From: Taenia hydatigena
Lineage: Eukaryota; Platyhelminthes; Cestoda; Cyclophyllidea; Taeniidae
Length of the DNA: 64,000 nucleotides
NCBI GenBank assembly: GCA_036345935.2
Contig: JADWOT020000002.1
Location: 17,731,254-17,795,253 of the forward strand
Direction: 5' to 3'
A model generated the notes under the pieces. The model was given only the letters and a program-made list of their open reading frames with translations. It searched no databases and was not told the origin of the DNA. The translations under genes and the position numbers were made by a program. Shown one piece after another: positions 1 through 13,669 of the stretch. The first letter of the stretch is position 1; each line of letters starts with the position of its first letter.

Positions 1-3000
1 CGTGTTGTGAGAACCCGCTATGGATGCTACGGATGGTGCTAGGTTCCGAGATTTTCTAACAATGTAATAAAAATGCTGCACCAGTGATCGGGTGCAAGCA
101 TCTAAATCTCTCCTTACCTAACGAAAAATGTTCATTAAAAAATATTTAGAATTCTACCATCAAATATTGCTACTCATTCGCTTTTATTGGATGTTCCTCG
201 GTATGGAATGGACAAAACGTCAAGTTCTGCCACTTCCTACAGTCAGTTTGATCTCGAAATTTGAAATACGAGTTGACAAGGGCTGTGTCTACCCGTTCGG
301 GCTGTATTAATGCTAAAATATCAGGCTATTTCCTATGCATTTGGAAGAGGTAGTTCTATCGAAGTATTCAGAAGGCTTCAGTCGCCCCTAATTTGCCAAG
401 GGTTCAAAATTTTGAGAATGGAGGTAGAAGATATTTTGCCACCCTTCATCACTGCAACTAACGTGCAGTTGTTCGCATTCCTGAAGAGAAATTTCTCTCA
501 CTAATTAAAATAAAGACTGAATGAAGGCTCACCATACATCTCTGAAAGCATAGACATTCAATGAGGAAGAGAAATGCTTCTCTTCTTCATGCTCGCCTTT
601 GGGAAAGTTTGTTGCGAAAGGAGTTTGTATTGCAGTAGACATTTTACCATATTAAAATATTCAATGCTTAACAACCCTCATCGCTTTTCGATGGGTCAGT
701 CCAAACTAGAGAGGGGTCACTTTGTTAGGGAAGACTGTACTCTTTTATTCTGACTCCGCAGGAGTGGTGAACTTGTGGTTTATGCTTATGAGGACATAAA
801 ACCATGGTGTCAGTCACACGTCGCATTGTTTACAACAAAATGCCGCCAGTTGAGGTCAGGTCGTGGGTTATCTAGGACGAAATTACATCGTGTTACCTCA
901 TGTGCATTTTGCTAACCAACCTTATCTGAACAGCGATAGTTGCGGCCGTGCAGACAAGCTGTCGTGAGCAGAGACACCACCAAAGCAGCCATGCTTTTGT
1001 GACACAGCTGTCCGGACCGATGATCGACTTTCGCTATTCTAAATAATGTCCTACCCTAAGTGAATTCATTTATAATGGACTTCGCATTGTAGGAGACTCA
1101 ATGTTCGACAACCGATAAACAGAAGCATACCTGGAACGCGAACTTGCCGAACCGCCCTGAGCTTCACCGCACTAGCGCATGGTCGCAATGTAAGCAGATG
1201 TAATCATCTGCCGCATCAAAGCCCATTCACTGACTTGCAAATAAACGCCTTGTTTCCCGCACATGTGCAACCGCAAATGCAATTCTTGACGATAAAATCT
1301 CCATCTTTTTTAATTGTCATGAAATTAAATTGACTTCAGAAAGGCAACTATAGTTAGACGATCAAAGTATTTTTGCAGTCCTAGGTTCAGCTAAAAATTC
1401 ACAAACGAATAATTCCCATACGTACCATTTCAGAGATGAAAGACCACAAATGTTAAAAGGGTTGAGAATGTATGAAAAATAATTGTTCGCTAACAAGTTT
1501 CCAACTGTTATCCTGGAATCAACCCTAAGGCTAAAGTTCCTGGTGGTTTGATTCTAGTTATTCTAATCCTTTATAAAGACTCGCCTTAGACTATTGGCTA
1601 TTATGCTTCTTTAGTACGGAGACCAAAGAAATTAATTAAAGTTTCGCTAGACCAGTGGTTAGGAAACCTGATCGATGGCAAAAGCATCCACTTGTAGGGT
1701 GGATAATAGGTATTCAATGGTAGGTAGGTATTCAATGCGGAAAAGTGCTTGCGGGGACGAGAACTGCTATACACTCGCGTATTTAGAAATGGCTCCAGTA
1801 AAGCTCATTTGTCGTTAGCTTCCCTTTTTAACCTGGCTTGGTTTCGTTGAATGCATAGCATTTCTATAGCATTCTCGCATATTCTGAAGCATGTTCTAAC
1901 AGTCGCCTCAAATGGTCTACGCCGAGCTGTAAAGCAGATCAGGTGAAAAATGCGGAGAATAGGAAAGTTCTTTACTAACAAAAAAGAATGCAGTAGAATC
2001 CGTGAGGAATTTAAAGCAGCTAGGTTACACAAACGTTCACGTTTGGTTCAGTTAACTTGAGATAGTACAGCTCTGTCCTTAGTCAATTCTGAATAATTGG
2101 ATCAGCAAGTCATTTTATATTGCTTGATTATCTTAGGTTCCTCAAGTCTTGGAAAATGCACCAACCCTGGCATTAAATAGCTATTAATGTGGCTGTAAAG
2201 GAGTTACATTAAGCATTGTACCCAGTTAACTTAGTGATTAATTTGCTTTTCGAGCATAATTTTCAGAATTAATTACAGCTGCTCACAAGGTGCAATCAAG
2301 TATAATATGATATTTTTGAATTCGTGAGTGATTTTGCTAATGAGCTGAAAAGAATCTGTTGCCGTTTTGCCACAGGTTCTGGAATATTGGGTTTTCTGCC
2401 AGACGGATTCCAAGAGCTATGTGTTTGAGTTGAGCATTGCACCAGCGGACCAGTAATCGGACTGCTGTGATACGGATACGCATTCACAATGGTAAGGATC
2501 TTGCTCAGGAGGGTCAATCATTGCACATGAGACTGCCGATCAATCAGGTGGGGTCAGGCCACTAAGGCCTCATGAAGCAGCATGATGCGAAAGGCAGCTA
2601 TTTGAAAGGTGGTAGTGACTCAGATAGCTGACTTCACAATATAGTGTCCTCACTTGCACGAACCAAAGGTTTACTTCGCAGCCTTATGACTTTTTGACGT
2701 TAAGATGATAGATAAAATTGTCAAGACTGAAGCGTTCACTTGTGCAAACATGCAATTTAAACAACTGACACTGTCACTCTAACATGGCGGAACACAACTT
2801 TTCCACGTTTGTGTAATCATCCGAAGTAACAGGTAGCGTTAAATGACTCTAAGTGGAGGTAACTCTGGTTAAGGCATCATTGTCGTCAAGCTAGCTGTAG
2901 ATTTATTCGTTTAAGTTTATTGGCTTCCGTGGTCTTCTTCGGTTCTCTTAGCGGCAGAGTGTTCCATTTCCGAAAGTGTCCAGCAGCGTCGTCTGGAAAG

Positions 3001-3045
3001 AGCCTACATTACACCAGACAGAGACTGTAACTAGACTGCACTGAC
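1..3045. other. intergenic, no supported gene
   Basis: Only short open frames of up to about 75 codons occur here, on both strands. None has a recognisable motif, signal peptide or convincing splice-site framing. No repeat copies of this stretch were noticed elsewhere in the window. Confidence 0.6.
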
Positions 3046-3811
3046 CTATCGCTCCACTCTGAGTGGCTTGTGACTATGAGTACGGGATGCGGGTGGGGAG
3101 GGGAGGGGGCGAATAGGAAGTGAGTAGGGATGAAGAAGGTAAATGAATAGGTAGAATGTTGTGGTATTACTATTTGCCACTTTTGTCCACTCGTAGGTGG
3201 TCGTGCGACTGTCTACTACGAAGTGCCGTGCCTCCTCCAACTCGATTAACTCCTCCTGACTCCTTCCAACGAAGGAATTTGACCTGGTCAAACTGTGAAC
3301 TACAAGAGACTACTTTGCACAAGTTAGTCACTTAGCCAGCCATTCAGTGCTAATCCAAAGGGGCGATTTTCGGAGAGTAGAAAAGTTGAAGTACAAATTA
3401 CTAGTCCTTGAGAGTAGATTCTTCTGATAATACACGGTTCGTGGAACGTGTGTGTCTGGCTTCTAAGACGTTCTCTCTTCAGTTGCTTCTGTGTGACAAA
3501 ATGTTTTGCTTGACAAGTTGACCTTGAGACATTTTGACTAATAGTAGCAAGCGATTAGCCATTCTGGTGAGGAATAGAAGGTCTTCTTCAGCATGAGGCA
3601 TCCACCTTCAAGTGGGTGATGCCGTGGCCCGCCACATCCATTCTAGGTATCGTACAACAAATCTTGCTAAGTACTCGTCTAGTTGAGTCAAAGTAGAGTC
3701 GGAAGACAGGCAGGCTCGAATCACATCCACCAGGTTCAACCCGTATGATATGGTCTGGGAACTCAACCGGAGGATGAAGTCAAAAGTGGTCGTCTGCACT
3801 GACCTACACAA
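3046..3811 (-). other. possible exons of an unrecognised gene
   Basis: On the minus strand the frame 3811-3608 encodes a protein-like stretch (TFDFILRLSSQTISYGLN, later LDEYLARFVVRYLEWMW). After one TGA the same frame stays open to about 3470 (EEDLLFLTRMANRLLLLVKM). A second open patch at 3291-3150 (SQEELIELEEARHFVVDS) is also protein-like. The amphipathic, charge-balanced composition looks more like coding sequence than the surroundings, but I recognise no family and found no well-framed introns. It could be a decayed gene, exons separated by introns I could not resolve, or chance. Confidence 0.2.
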
Positions 3812-6800
3812 GTCTCTGATTCACAATGCGTAGTTATTAACTGCCATATGCATTTGATGGATTTCCGCAAATTCAATCGTGCCGTCGCGACGAACTCCAA
3901 CTAAAAAATGAAATAAGATTTTCAGTTTCTGATGCGAATTGATTAATCGGGTGAATAGACTAAACAGTTGCATAATTTTATACTCTTCCTAAGTCATCTG
4001 GATTTTTAACAAACGGTAGCTAAGGACACCAAAATTATCCGAACTTCTGTCCACCAATTACGCAAAAAACACCTTGTCTTCATTTTCCGTTAGTGTGTAT
4101 AACCCGAGCTCTTCCTGGAAAACATTATGCGGATCACAGTTTCAAATGTAACTCTGCTGTGAATGCCTCCCCCATCACGAAGACGTTCGGTGCTCCAAGC
4201 TAGTTGAGAGAAGTGCAGTTTGCTCCCTCATGTAACTTAGAGCAAAGTTGCGGCACAGTAAAGAGGATTCCCGCAGTTGTCATCATTTGGAGTTAGAGTG
4301 GTATTAACGAAAACGACATTCTTCGATCGCTGGTAGCTGAGCTTACGATTCAGCGTGAAGGAATTCACTCCAAACCGTTCCATTTTTTACTAATAAACGG
4401 CTTGCGTGAACATAGGGGAAGGAGGTGATGAAGCACACTCGAAAGTTAATTTTAGTGAAGTTATTTCCATGGCCTATCCATATCCCAATTTGAGCTGTCG
4501 GTTAGATGGATACTTGGTTGATCGTCTAGTCAGGCTATCAACAGCAGCATATGAATCCGATTGAAATGACTGACTGGCTACTAGATTGTTGGGAGCATAA
4601 CGTACCCATTAGATAACCAGGTGAAGCAGGTTGCTACCATTAAATGAACCAGCATGCTAAAGAGCTGATCAGTCTGGAGACACAGTCACTTCCAACAATT
4701 AGTTCGTTATAGACACCATCAACCAATCGAGATGCTAGTCTGTCTACGCACTCCAGAGAACGTAGGCAACGTGTCATACCTGCTGGCAAGAATAGTCCCT
4801 ATTCAAACTCTAGGTCACTTGGATAGTTTATTGGGCGGACCGACTGCTAAGTCATTCAACAACTTGAGCAGCAACGATGACGACAACTTGAACGTCACGT
4901 GCGGGCATGGCAGCGAAAGCTAAGCAAATGGATAACTCCGGTGATAGCTGTCCGTGTCAATTAAAGCATGAGGCTACCCGTTAATTGGCTGTTCCACATC
5001 AACCCAAATAGTAGTATGATGATTGCATGGCAATAAAATACTTTACGAGACATGGACAGTTGCTTCAGACTTTACACACTTCGAATCACCTACCTTTCCC
5101 TCCTTCACGGGGTTCTTTTACCAATGCTTTCTAAAAAAACTGCAGTAAGCGAATCCCATAAAAATGGCACGTAACTTGATTAGGTCTCATTCGCCGAAAT
5201 CTATTTTTTCCACAGTGTGTTTAAAAGCCTCAGTTCCACTTGACACACCTACGTGTGAGTGAAACACTTGCTTTTAGTCTACCGGTGATATTACTCAAAC
5301 TGTTGCTTGTTTGGTTTTAATAGAAGACGGGGTGGATAATTTGGTTCTCCAGCAGCTTAGCATACCACATGGTGGCTGTTAGAGTGCAGCAGAGGACAAC
5401 CTTGATTACAGTGATATGGAAACGCTACCGAAGTAAACAAAAAACAACTTCTCTCCTATCCGATCTACTGTGTATGACTACCTTCAGGGAAGCCCACTTG
5501 CACCGACACCTTTTTCTAGTCAGTCGACAACTTTGATAATAGCTAATTGAAATCGAACCAATCCCCTTGCTTGAACATTAATATGGCTAGCTGGCCGGCT
5601 GGCTGACTAGTGGATTATTGAGAGCACTACAAATTAATTGGACAGTCGAATTGGGTGGGTAAGGCGGTGATGTGCTATTCGACGAGAGAGTTGTAGCTGA
5701 ACGAAAGCACATTTGAAGGTGTTTATATAGCAAAAGTGACGTCGTAACAACAAATTTAGCAACATTTACTGCTTGAAGCGCATTTCTGGACTTTTTTGGG
5801 GATGGATGTGGGATGACTACCTGATATCCAAAGTATTTATGATCCCTCCAGTGTAATTTTGGTTGACACAAGTGTTGAATTAGGTCTGCGTTGACTAAGA
5901 TGCAAGTCAGACAGTGGACTAGCCTGTCAATAGGTGGACCATTAGGCTGACATCAAAGGCTTGATTGTGGCTGTCCATTGGCCATCAGGGCTCGTAAGTG
6001 ATCAAGCCATCAAGCAGTTTGTAGACTGGAGGAATTTACGTTAATTGAGGATAGCAGTGCTGGAGTTTCTGTGAGACAATACTCCTCTATCGGTTGCATT
6101 CCGATTCTATGAATGTCTCGAATGCTGGAGGTAATCACACACGCTACTTGCCATTGCTTCTCTCACTCGGTGGATCGACGATTAGCCAGACACTTAGTTT
6201 ATGTTTCACTGCCGACGGCGAGCGATGCTCGTTTGACGTGCCGTTTAGGTATAAAACAGTCACTCTGATGAGGCCAAAATATGTTCTCGATTTTATCAAC
6301 GTTGCCAATTTCGTTGCAAGGACATCAATGCAGACATTTGCATATGCAATTAGTTGGTACTGCTGCTCCCTCGTTGACTGGCAGAAAAGTCTTCACTGAC
6401 TGTGACTGCAGGTACTACCAGTGTACATCATTTCTTGCTGATGACTGTCCATGAGAAAAGCAACAGAGACAACCGTCGCGTCCCTCATGCCTACTGGTAT
6501 TACCTTCTACTTGACACTGCCCATATTTAGATGAATAGAATCGTACAAAGTAGGAAAATCTTGACATGATTCACGCTATTACACTATAGTGCATGGAGAT
6601 AGGGGATTAGGAGGACAAAAGATGGGAAATAGCCGAAGGTTTACTAGAGTCGCTTGCATCTTTTTAATTCCGAGTCGGCATTTTGAAAAAAGGGTCTAAA
6701 TTCTTTAGTCTGTAAGAGGTGTTCCATCAAGCGTACGAATGTTAGCCAACGGTGATAGCTGTCAGTAGAGGTTTCCAATGGATTATGGAGTAGTCTCTAC

Positions 6801-9197
6801 AATAATGCATCGCATTCCTTTAATTGATAGCTTTGAGCAACTGCAAGTGGTCAAGTAAATTGCATGAAGCTTCTCATGATGCGGGCAGGTGTAAACGCAT
6901 GCCTTGAGGGTATTCATGTCGCTGATTAAAAGCCAGTTCATGCCACCAATTGAGAAATGGAAAAGCTTCTGGTCTCAAACTTGGCTGTACGATGAGTGTT
7001 TGCTGTCATATGAAGGAAAATTGTATCGACTGCCTTCCTACCCGTCACGCAGCTGAGGTTCATCTAAGAACAGCTGACTCCAGACCAGGTTTAGGTACGA
7101 GCTAAAGATGAAACAAAGGTAAAAGTGCAGAGCAGGCGGGTGGTGGCTGCAGTTACAAAATTCGTATTGGCATCCTGTGCTTGGTTTGCTGAATGGAAGC
7201 AGTCGACGAGAATGACACGCCTCTTTCATTTTTCCCTTCTTTCACTTCTCTCGCTACTTATCGTCCTGCTGTGAAAGGATGGCGAATCGCGGGGCCGATT
7301 GCGTCAGGGCAGAAAAAGGACGGAAGTAGAAAGAAGAGGTGTGTTGCAAAATTGCGAGCAGGGATCGCGGCTTTGTGCTTAGAAAGCACACATGGAAGAC
7401 TAGGTGCGGTGTAGGGATACCACGCGAGAGTGACAGAACAAAGACTTTCACAGCCCAAAGCATGAGACCGTGTCGCCGATCGTAAGCTCACATCCTACGC
7501 AACTCAAATGTCGCGTAATTTTCGCTTTAGCTACTACCTCAGTATATCAACCGCTGTTCAGGGCAATTCCTTTATAGAGTGTGCAATGAAAAAGACACAC
7601 AGTCGCAGAGCAGCACTCCTGATAGAGAATAGTTGGGATAAGAGACCATTACATCTCCTTCCACTGCAAAATGTCCTTCAGACAACGCGGCTACCAGAGT
7701 CACGGAGAAAGGGAACTGAATCCTCATTTCATTTTGGTAAGGTGTGGCTACCGAGCCCTCTTTGCTCTTGCTCGCAAGTTGACTGTTCTTGCTTGGTCCT
7801 ATAGATGATGACACCGCCCCATGATCACTCGAGCATGCATCTTAGAGCAGGCAAAGAGACAAGGTGGATATTCAGTTTTGTAGTTCACCATCGAAGAGAT
7901 TGGACATAATATCCCATGGTACAATGCTTGAGGTTGGCATAAGCGGATGCTACCTCTCTGTAGGTTTCTCTGTAATGGAGTCATGTCATCTTCGCCACGA
8001 CAATCGATAACCTAGCCGACTTGGCAGACGAAAGTAGGCACACTTAAGCACCATCCATCTACTGCTGCTGCTTTGTCTAGATCCCCTTCACCTTCCCGCT
8101 ATCACATTGTAGGACTGTTTGAGGTGGCTAATTTTGGTTTATCCTGCCATCGCTTGGACAGAGGTCCATTCCTGACACGCCACAATGAGTAGATGGTGAA
8201 ATCCTTAATTAACGAACCACGGCTCCACCTGTCTTCTCTTTGCCATTTCAGTCCTATCACGTCCATGCGCAATTTCATCTCACCCTCTTGGTCCATGCTA
8301 AGCCAGATCAAATCAAGATCAGAAAATCGTCAGTAGTTGAATTGATCATGCACTCCTGTGGTCATCGTCATCATCATTACCATACGTCCTCATTCTAATC
8401 CTTTTGCATGTCTGCAGCCTTAAGGTAAAAGGCGTTGGGTGATTAGCAAGCATCATTAGTCTTGGTACCAGACCAAAAAGAATGCCGTTTGTGGTGGCCC
8501 ACCACTGGTGGCACTGCTGCCACATTAATCGTCGCCAGCAGGTGTGCTGTGGATGGGGTGTCGCGTAACATTTTGTAATATTCCTTCTTAGGATGTGCTC
8601 TATTAAATCCTCGACTAATGGAAGCATCGCAATGGTTCAAACTTGATCTCGGTGCTTACTACAACAAGCTGCATGCTTCCCTTCTTTGTCGTCAATAAGT
8701 CTCCTTTACCCAAGGACGAGTTCCGTCGTGGGACGAAATGGGATGCAGCAGATCTGCCGACAAACAGACGAAATTTGGCGAGAAAATCATGCATAGCTAA
8801 TGATTGCACAAAGTAGGAAATGGCGATGTGGGTAAATCATCGGTTGAACTGTGAGAAGTACCATTCCGCAGGGCGATCGCAATGAACTCTCGGTCCTACA
8901 GTCGAGCCACCAAGTACCACATTGGCGGCACACTGTCCGTATTTCTAAACATCCACCTTAAAATATTTTTCCAATTTGAGGGAATTCGGTGAACCAAGGT
9001 GGAAACGGGATGAGCTAAATGAATTCCTTCTTCAGTCCAATGGGAAAAGGCGGTCCGTTTTTTTATCATTGATTAAAACCCAGACAGGCTCTCCGGTGTT
9101 TGTCGTTTCTAGGCGAGGCATACAAATCTAATCACGACAACCGATTGGCTCCCCAACAAATTCCTGTCGTATTTTCACTTGAAAAATTATGACTTGT
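3812..9197. other. intergenic, no supported gene
   Basis: Several open frames of 60-100 codons occur on both strands and frequently overlap one another (for example around 7.2-7.8 kb and 8.3-8.6 kb). None shows a domain, signal peptide plus donor site, or paralogue in the window. A short CAT-rich run lies near 8,360. Confidence 0.6.
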
Positions 9198-9230
9198 CTA
9201 AAAATTCCTTCTATTCGAGAGAAGTAGGAG

Positions 9231-9372
9231 GTGAAAGTATGGGCAAAATTGGTTGAATTTTTCCATAACTCTGGTTTGAAAAGAGCCTATTCCTTTGACT
9301 TGGACAATTTTCTGTCCTAGCTGCCATTGTTGCCTTACGGGCCTGATTTTGTCATAGTTGAGACGCTCCAGA
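9231..9372 (-). other. weak globin-like exon fragment
   Basis: The minus-strand frame reads LNYDKIRPVRQQWQLGQKIV, then a stretch with G.GSFQTRVMEKF and ending CPYF. The spacing of W, G, F, R and the terminal P..F resembles helices A-C of a globin (W, then G about 11 residues later, then F and R, then P and F). An AG follows a TG-rich tract just before it (ctgttttctggag). No further globin exon with the proximal histidine was found downstream, so this is a weak pattern match only. Confidence 0.15.
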
Positions 9373-9948
9373 AAACAGCATTTTCGTTTGTCGAGATGCA
9401 TTAAAGCAGATGCAACCGAAAAAGTCGAAATTGTGACAAGAAATCGTAGAAGTTGGTTAATTTGACTTCTGCATGTCATTTCTGCATTTCACTTCCAAAA
9501 GACAAAAGAGAATCACGAACAAAGTCCTTCATACCAGTGATGAGGCAAAATAAAAACAGCGCCATTGCTTACTTGAACAAAGCCACAAACATGTTTATAA
9601 GCAGCTATTTGAATTCAAAGTCTCCAAGTAATCTCTTCCACACGGCTCGATAGCATCAGAAATAAGGTGTCCCCCACATTTGCACGAGATAATCTCTGTC
9701 TAAATATTCACAATTTTAGCTTGTCCTGCATAAGATGATTACATACAAGTGGCAGAGTGCTCTTCCATGGCGCGGCTAATGCGATGTGCTCGTATTCATT
9801 CCATTCAAATTTCTCCAATCAGAATCACGATTCCTTAACCTCTTGTTACGTCTAGTTGCATTTGGTCGCCCTCTAATTTGGTGGCAACAATTCAGGCTCT
9901 CCTATTGCGACTCGCCACCTATCGCCGCATGCAACGCATTGCAACCTT

Positions 9949-10284
9949 CCCTTTCGATTCTTGTCTTAATTCAGTGCATTGAGTCATCGCAGCACCGTGT
10001 TTGTTCCCGTGCCTTTACTCTTCCTTATTCACCTCCTCACATTTATCCTGTAAGACCTCATAAACAGGGAAGACACTCACACACACCATAACACGAACAC
10101 TCTTTCTGAGTTGCTGCGCTACATTGAATCGGGCACTTAACACTACTCCTCCTTCTCGTTTAGTACAAATCCAAGACGTTTGGTGAAAATAATCCACTAA
10201 ACAATCCTTTCGCCACAACATATTGGGAAGTATCATTGACAAGTGCCAATGCAATGTGGGAAAAAACTTACAAACAGAGAAATA
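9949..10284 (+). repeat. direct repeat, copy 1 (about 335 bp)
   Basis: This copy begins at ccctttcgattcttgtctta and ends near cttacaaacagag. It matches 12,060-12,391 in the same orientation over its full length, with scattered substitutions and small indels (roughly 85-90% by eye). It contains no ORF preserved between both copies. It is either a local tandem duplication with about 1.8 kb between copies or two insertions of one dispersed element. I saw no clear target-site duplication. Confidence 0.85.
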
Positions 10285-12059
10285 CGCAAAGTCGTTGGGT
10301 ATACCACTACAATGTGTGATCTCGCTTGATGAATGGAATGATCGATTAATCGCTTAACCAACTGACTCGTTTCGGTTCTGCCATTGCGCCTCCTTCGACG
10401 ACCAGATTAAGCAGAGTACACCGCCTACATTTAACCGCCATTCAGATAAATCGAAACATTTTATTTTGCGGTTATTCATTTGCCAACATGCTCAGTGCCA
10501 TCGTCGCCTCAGTAATGTATCAGCCAGAAATTCTCAAAGCCCCACCTACAGGCACGTTCAGCTGGTCGCGTCTGGCACATCCATGTTGACGATAACGAGG
10601 AGGAGGCTGATTCGCATAAGTCATTTTAACTTGTCTGCAGCAGAGACAACCCAAATGACGGACGGACGTGATGCGACAAGTGCGTGACCACTCCACGAGG
10701 CGCATTCTATTAATCACCCCACAAGATTCAATTAAGTAGTAAGCAATTATGTATGTTAATGCTTACGATGAAGCTGAAGTCATGCGGAATCATTTGCCTT
10801 TAAGTGTTGCGAGTCATAGTGATGGAACAGTTTGTTTAACCCCAAGTGAAAAGTGTTGTTAGTAAATGTTAAAATCAACGCTACCGATGCGTTTCTCTAA
10901 ATAACACTGGAGAGGTGCATTCAGTGCTATCGGATGCATTGGAGAGATGCAAGAAATTGTTGTTATGATGCTGCAATTCAATAGATTCTACAAGTGCAGG
11001 TGTGTCGTCATCTTCTCTAGGAGGAAGAGGCATCTGGACAACTAGGAATTGTCCTCCCATTTCAAAATAGCCATAATAGAGCAACAGTCTTGTTTTCAGG
11101 TTTCACTTTGTACTTTACTGAATAGAGGTGAAACTTTTATCTAATAATTGGGAGCTGTGGATTGTTAGGATAGGATCTGCGCTCATTGTGATAGACTTAC
11201 TCCCATCTCATCGTTGTCAATGCTCACCACTTACGCTTCACCACAGAATGAAAGGGGTGCGACAATGAACTGGGACACTTTACCAACCCACCAACAGGTC
11301 CTCCTCCTTACACTTTGATTCTAATCTACTTTGTAAGAGGACAAGACAATGTCTGAGATTTACAAAATTTATTGCTAAGGAAACGGAGACATGTGGCTAC
11401 GCGGTCACACTATAAAGTACAATTAAATGTCCTCAATGCCAATGGGGTGCAACACTGCAATAATGGAAGAAGATTTCACTGAAGGTCCAAATAGAGGCAT
11501 CAAGTCTATTACGGCAGACATAGAAAACACAGCAGCTAAAGAGGAAGTGCCAAATCCTCAACGGGTATAGTGAGAATGACACGTAGACAAAGTAGAAGTT
11601 GATGACACCCTTGACGATTCGAGGTGGTCGCAGTATCACAGATTGCTTGCTTAAAGCAAGGGAAGAAGTGACATTCTTGAGGCCGATTTGCAAGCGGAAT
11701 GGGTAAAGAAAGTGAGAGATTGTCTGCGTCTTTGCCTTTCTTAAATAAAGAAGAAAAAGATCCTTGTAGTGAGCGTACACAGCTGACATCCACCGTGCCA
11801 AGTTCCAGCTCACCAATTGGAGCAGCAGGGTTTTCTTACATCTAATCCCAACACACTATCTATAGGATGGAAACCACAACCAGTAAGTCGTCGAATTCAT
11901 TTTTCACGACTGACGGAAATGCAGCTACCAAAGAGCAATTCGATGACAACAAAACTCGATAGGGCGATTGACAGCACAGGCACCAGTAAAAACGAAGTAA
12001 ACAATGGCGGTATTTCCTCACTTTTGTGCTGTGCATAACTTGATTGGAACAAACACCTG
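10285..12059. other. intergenic between direct repeats
   Basis: The longest open frame (127 codons, minus strand, 11,433-11,816) overlaps an 85-codon frame in another phase. It has no recognisable domain, so I do not call it a gene. Nothing else is supported. Confidence 0.5.
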
Positions 12060-12391
12060 CCCTTTCGATTCTTGTCTTAACTCAGTGCATTGAGTCATCG
12101 CAGCATCGTGTTTGTTTCGATGCTTTTCCTCTTCCTTATTCACCTCCTCACATTTGTCCCATAGTATCTTATAAACAGGGAAGACACACACATAACAACA
12201 CAAACACCCTTTCTGAGTTGCTGCGCACCGATGAAATTGGGCACTTCGCACTGCTCCTCCTTCTCATTTAGTACAAATCTAAGACTTTTGGTGGAAATAA
12301 TCCACTAAACAATCCTTTCGCCACAACATATTGGGAAGTATCATTGATAAGTGCCAATGCAATGTGGGAAAAGAACTTACAAACAGGAAAT
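12060..12391 (+). repeat. direct repeat, copy 2 (about 332 bp)
   Basis: Second copy of the element at 9,949-10,284. The most strongly conserved block is the last 100 bp, which includes aacaatcctttcgccacaac. Divergence is spread evenly, as expected for non-coding DNA. Confidence 0.85.
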
Positions 12392-13298
12392 CAGGTAGTT
12401 GAAAGCCAAAAGCTTACGAACTTTAATGCCATGAGGACGGCAAATTAGACGGCTAGTAGCGGAGACCAGAAGGACGACGTTTACAACTCTCGCATACAAA
12501 TCATGCCTATCTAACTTCATCCTTTTCACTTTTGGCTGTAAATTAGAAAAGAGGGGTGAGCGTCCCAAAAGGAAGCACTTTAAAGTTGCCAGACAAAAGG
12601 CATCTGTAAAACCAGAGATTGATATAATTGCAAGTTTTAATCAAAAAGGAAAATCTTACCTGCCTGCATCAGCGTAAAATTATGGAAATATTTTCTACTG
12701 CGTAGAAAGTATCACATTCATGCTTGGAGGTGAATTTATACAGTGCTGCAATAGAAGATGGGAGCAGGAATGGAGGCAAGAAGAGACGGCGACAAGGACA
12801 GGATGATGGTGAACAAAGTCAAAAGCCGCAGTCAGCCAGATGCACCTCTACATGGCCAGTAGAGACGAGACATTTGATTAGGCTTTACGGCCACATCCGC
12901 ACTGCAATTTTACTCGAGGGATGGTGAAATCCACTAGACGCCCAACCATCAACGCAATCCACGCCTCATTCTCCAAGCCTCTGCAAGGTGAGAACAGTCC
13001 TGAAACTAATCAACAGCGATGGACCTAGACAATGCTTTCTATTCGTATTCACTTTGCGCATTTTTGCGAATTTCGAGAAAGCGTTAATGTTACTAAGCTC
13101 TCACTGATTTACTTCTTGGGGTGCAACGCAAAATCGCTTTAAGAATTAGCATAAAGCAAAAAAGCCCTGAGGCTTTTGCTTGTGTCTGCATTAAAAATAT
13201 TCAGCTACTGCTAATCAGTCGTAACCACTCACTTACTGTACGAAGCATCGAGGTGGCCCCCGCCCCTACCAATAAATCGTAAGCATTAGTAACAAAAT
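12392..13298. other. intergenic, nothing recognised
   Basis: Short unremarkable open frames only; no motif, repeat or splice framing I can support. Confidence 0.5.
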
Positions 13299-13669
13299 GC
13301 GTCGCTATTGCAAGTTCGGACAGTCTTTGTCGACCGCAAATACCCGTTGCAGCGTACGATCAAGGCTGCTCTTGATCTCCCTAACGAAGGGTTGATGTTC
13401 ACGAATGACGTTTACTGAGTGGTTTCTGCAGTGAATACGCATCTTGCTGAACTAAACACGAGTGAACTCGATTAAGGCCGCCCAACTCGGTGACACTGTT
13501 CGTCTCTTTTGCAATTTTAGGCCACGACAAACATCAGCCTGATGCTCAGTTTGCAGACGCAGTTGAAATACCATGTAATCGTTTGGTCAGTTCACAAATC
13601 GATGCAAATGTGGACGTTGGTCAGGATGAAAATCAGACGCGCATCATGATGCTGAATATTTGCTCTGTA
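13299..13669 (+). other. possible two-exon fragment, unrecognised
   Basis: A plus-strand frame at 13,299-13,418 reads VFVDRKYPLQRTIKAALDLP and onward to a stop. About 100 bp later a strong acceptor (gtctcttttgcaattttag) is followed from 13,521 by an open stretch (HDKHQPDAQFADAVEIPC, later ENQTRIMMLNICSV), which meets a GTAAAG donor-like site at 13,670. The acceptor and composition suggest a real exon, but I recognise no family and cannot join the two parts by a clean intron. Confidence 0.25.

Noticed and set aside
5700..6380. Similar peptide strings NVAKFVV (minus) and NVANFVA (plus) as an inverted gene pair
   Set aside because: DNA similarity is short and weak and does not extend beyond about 50 bp.
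11433..11816. 127-codon minus-strand open frame
   Set aside because: No domain or initiation context, and an 85-codon frame overlaps it in another phase on the same strand; consistent with chance.
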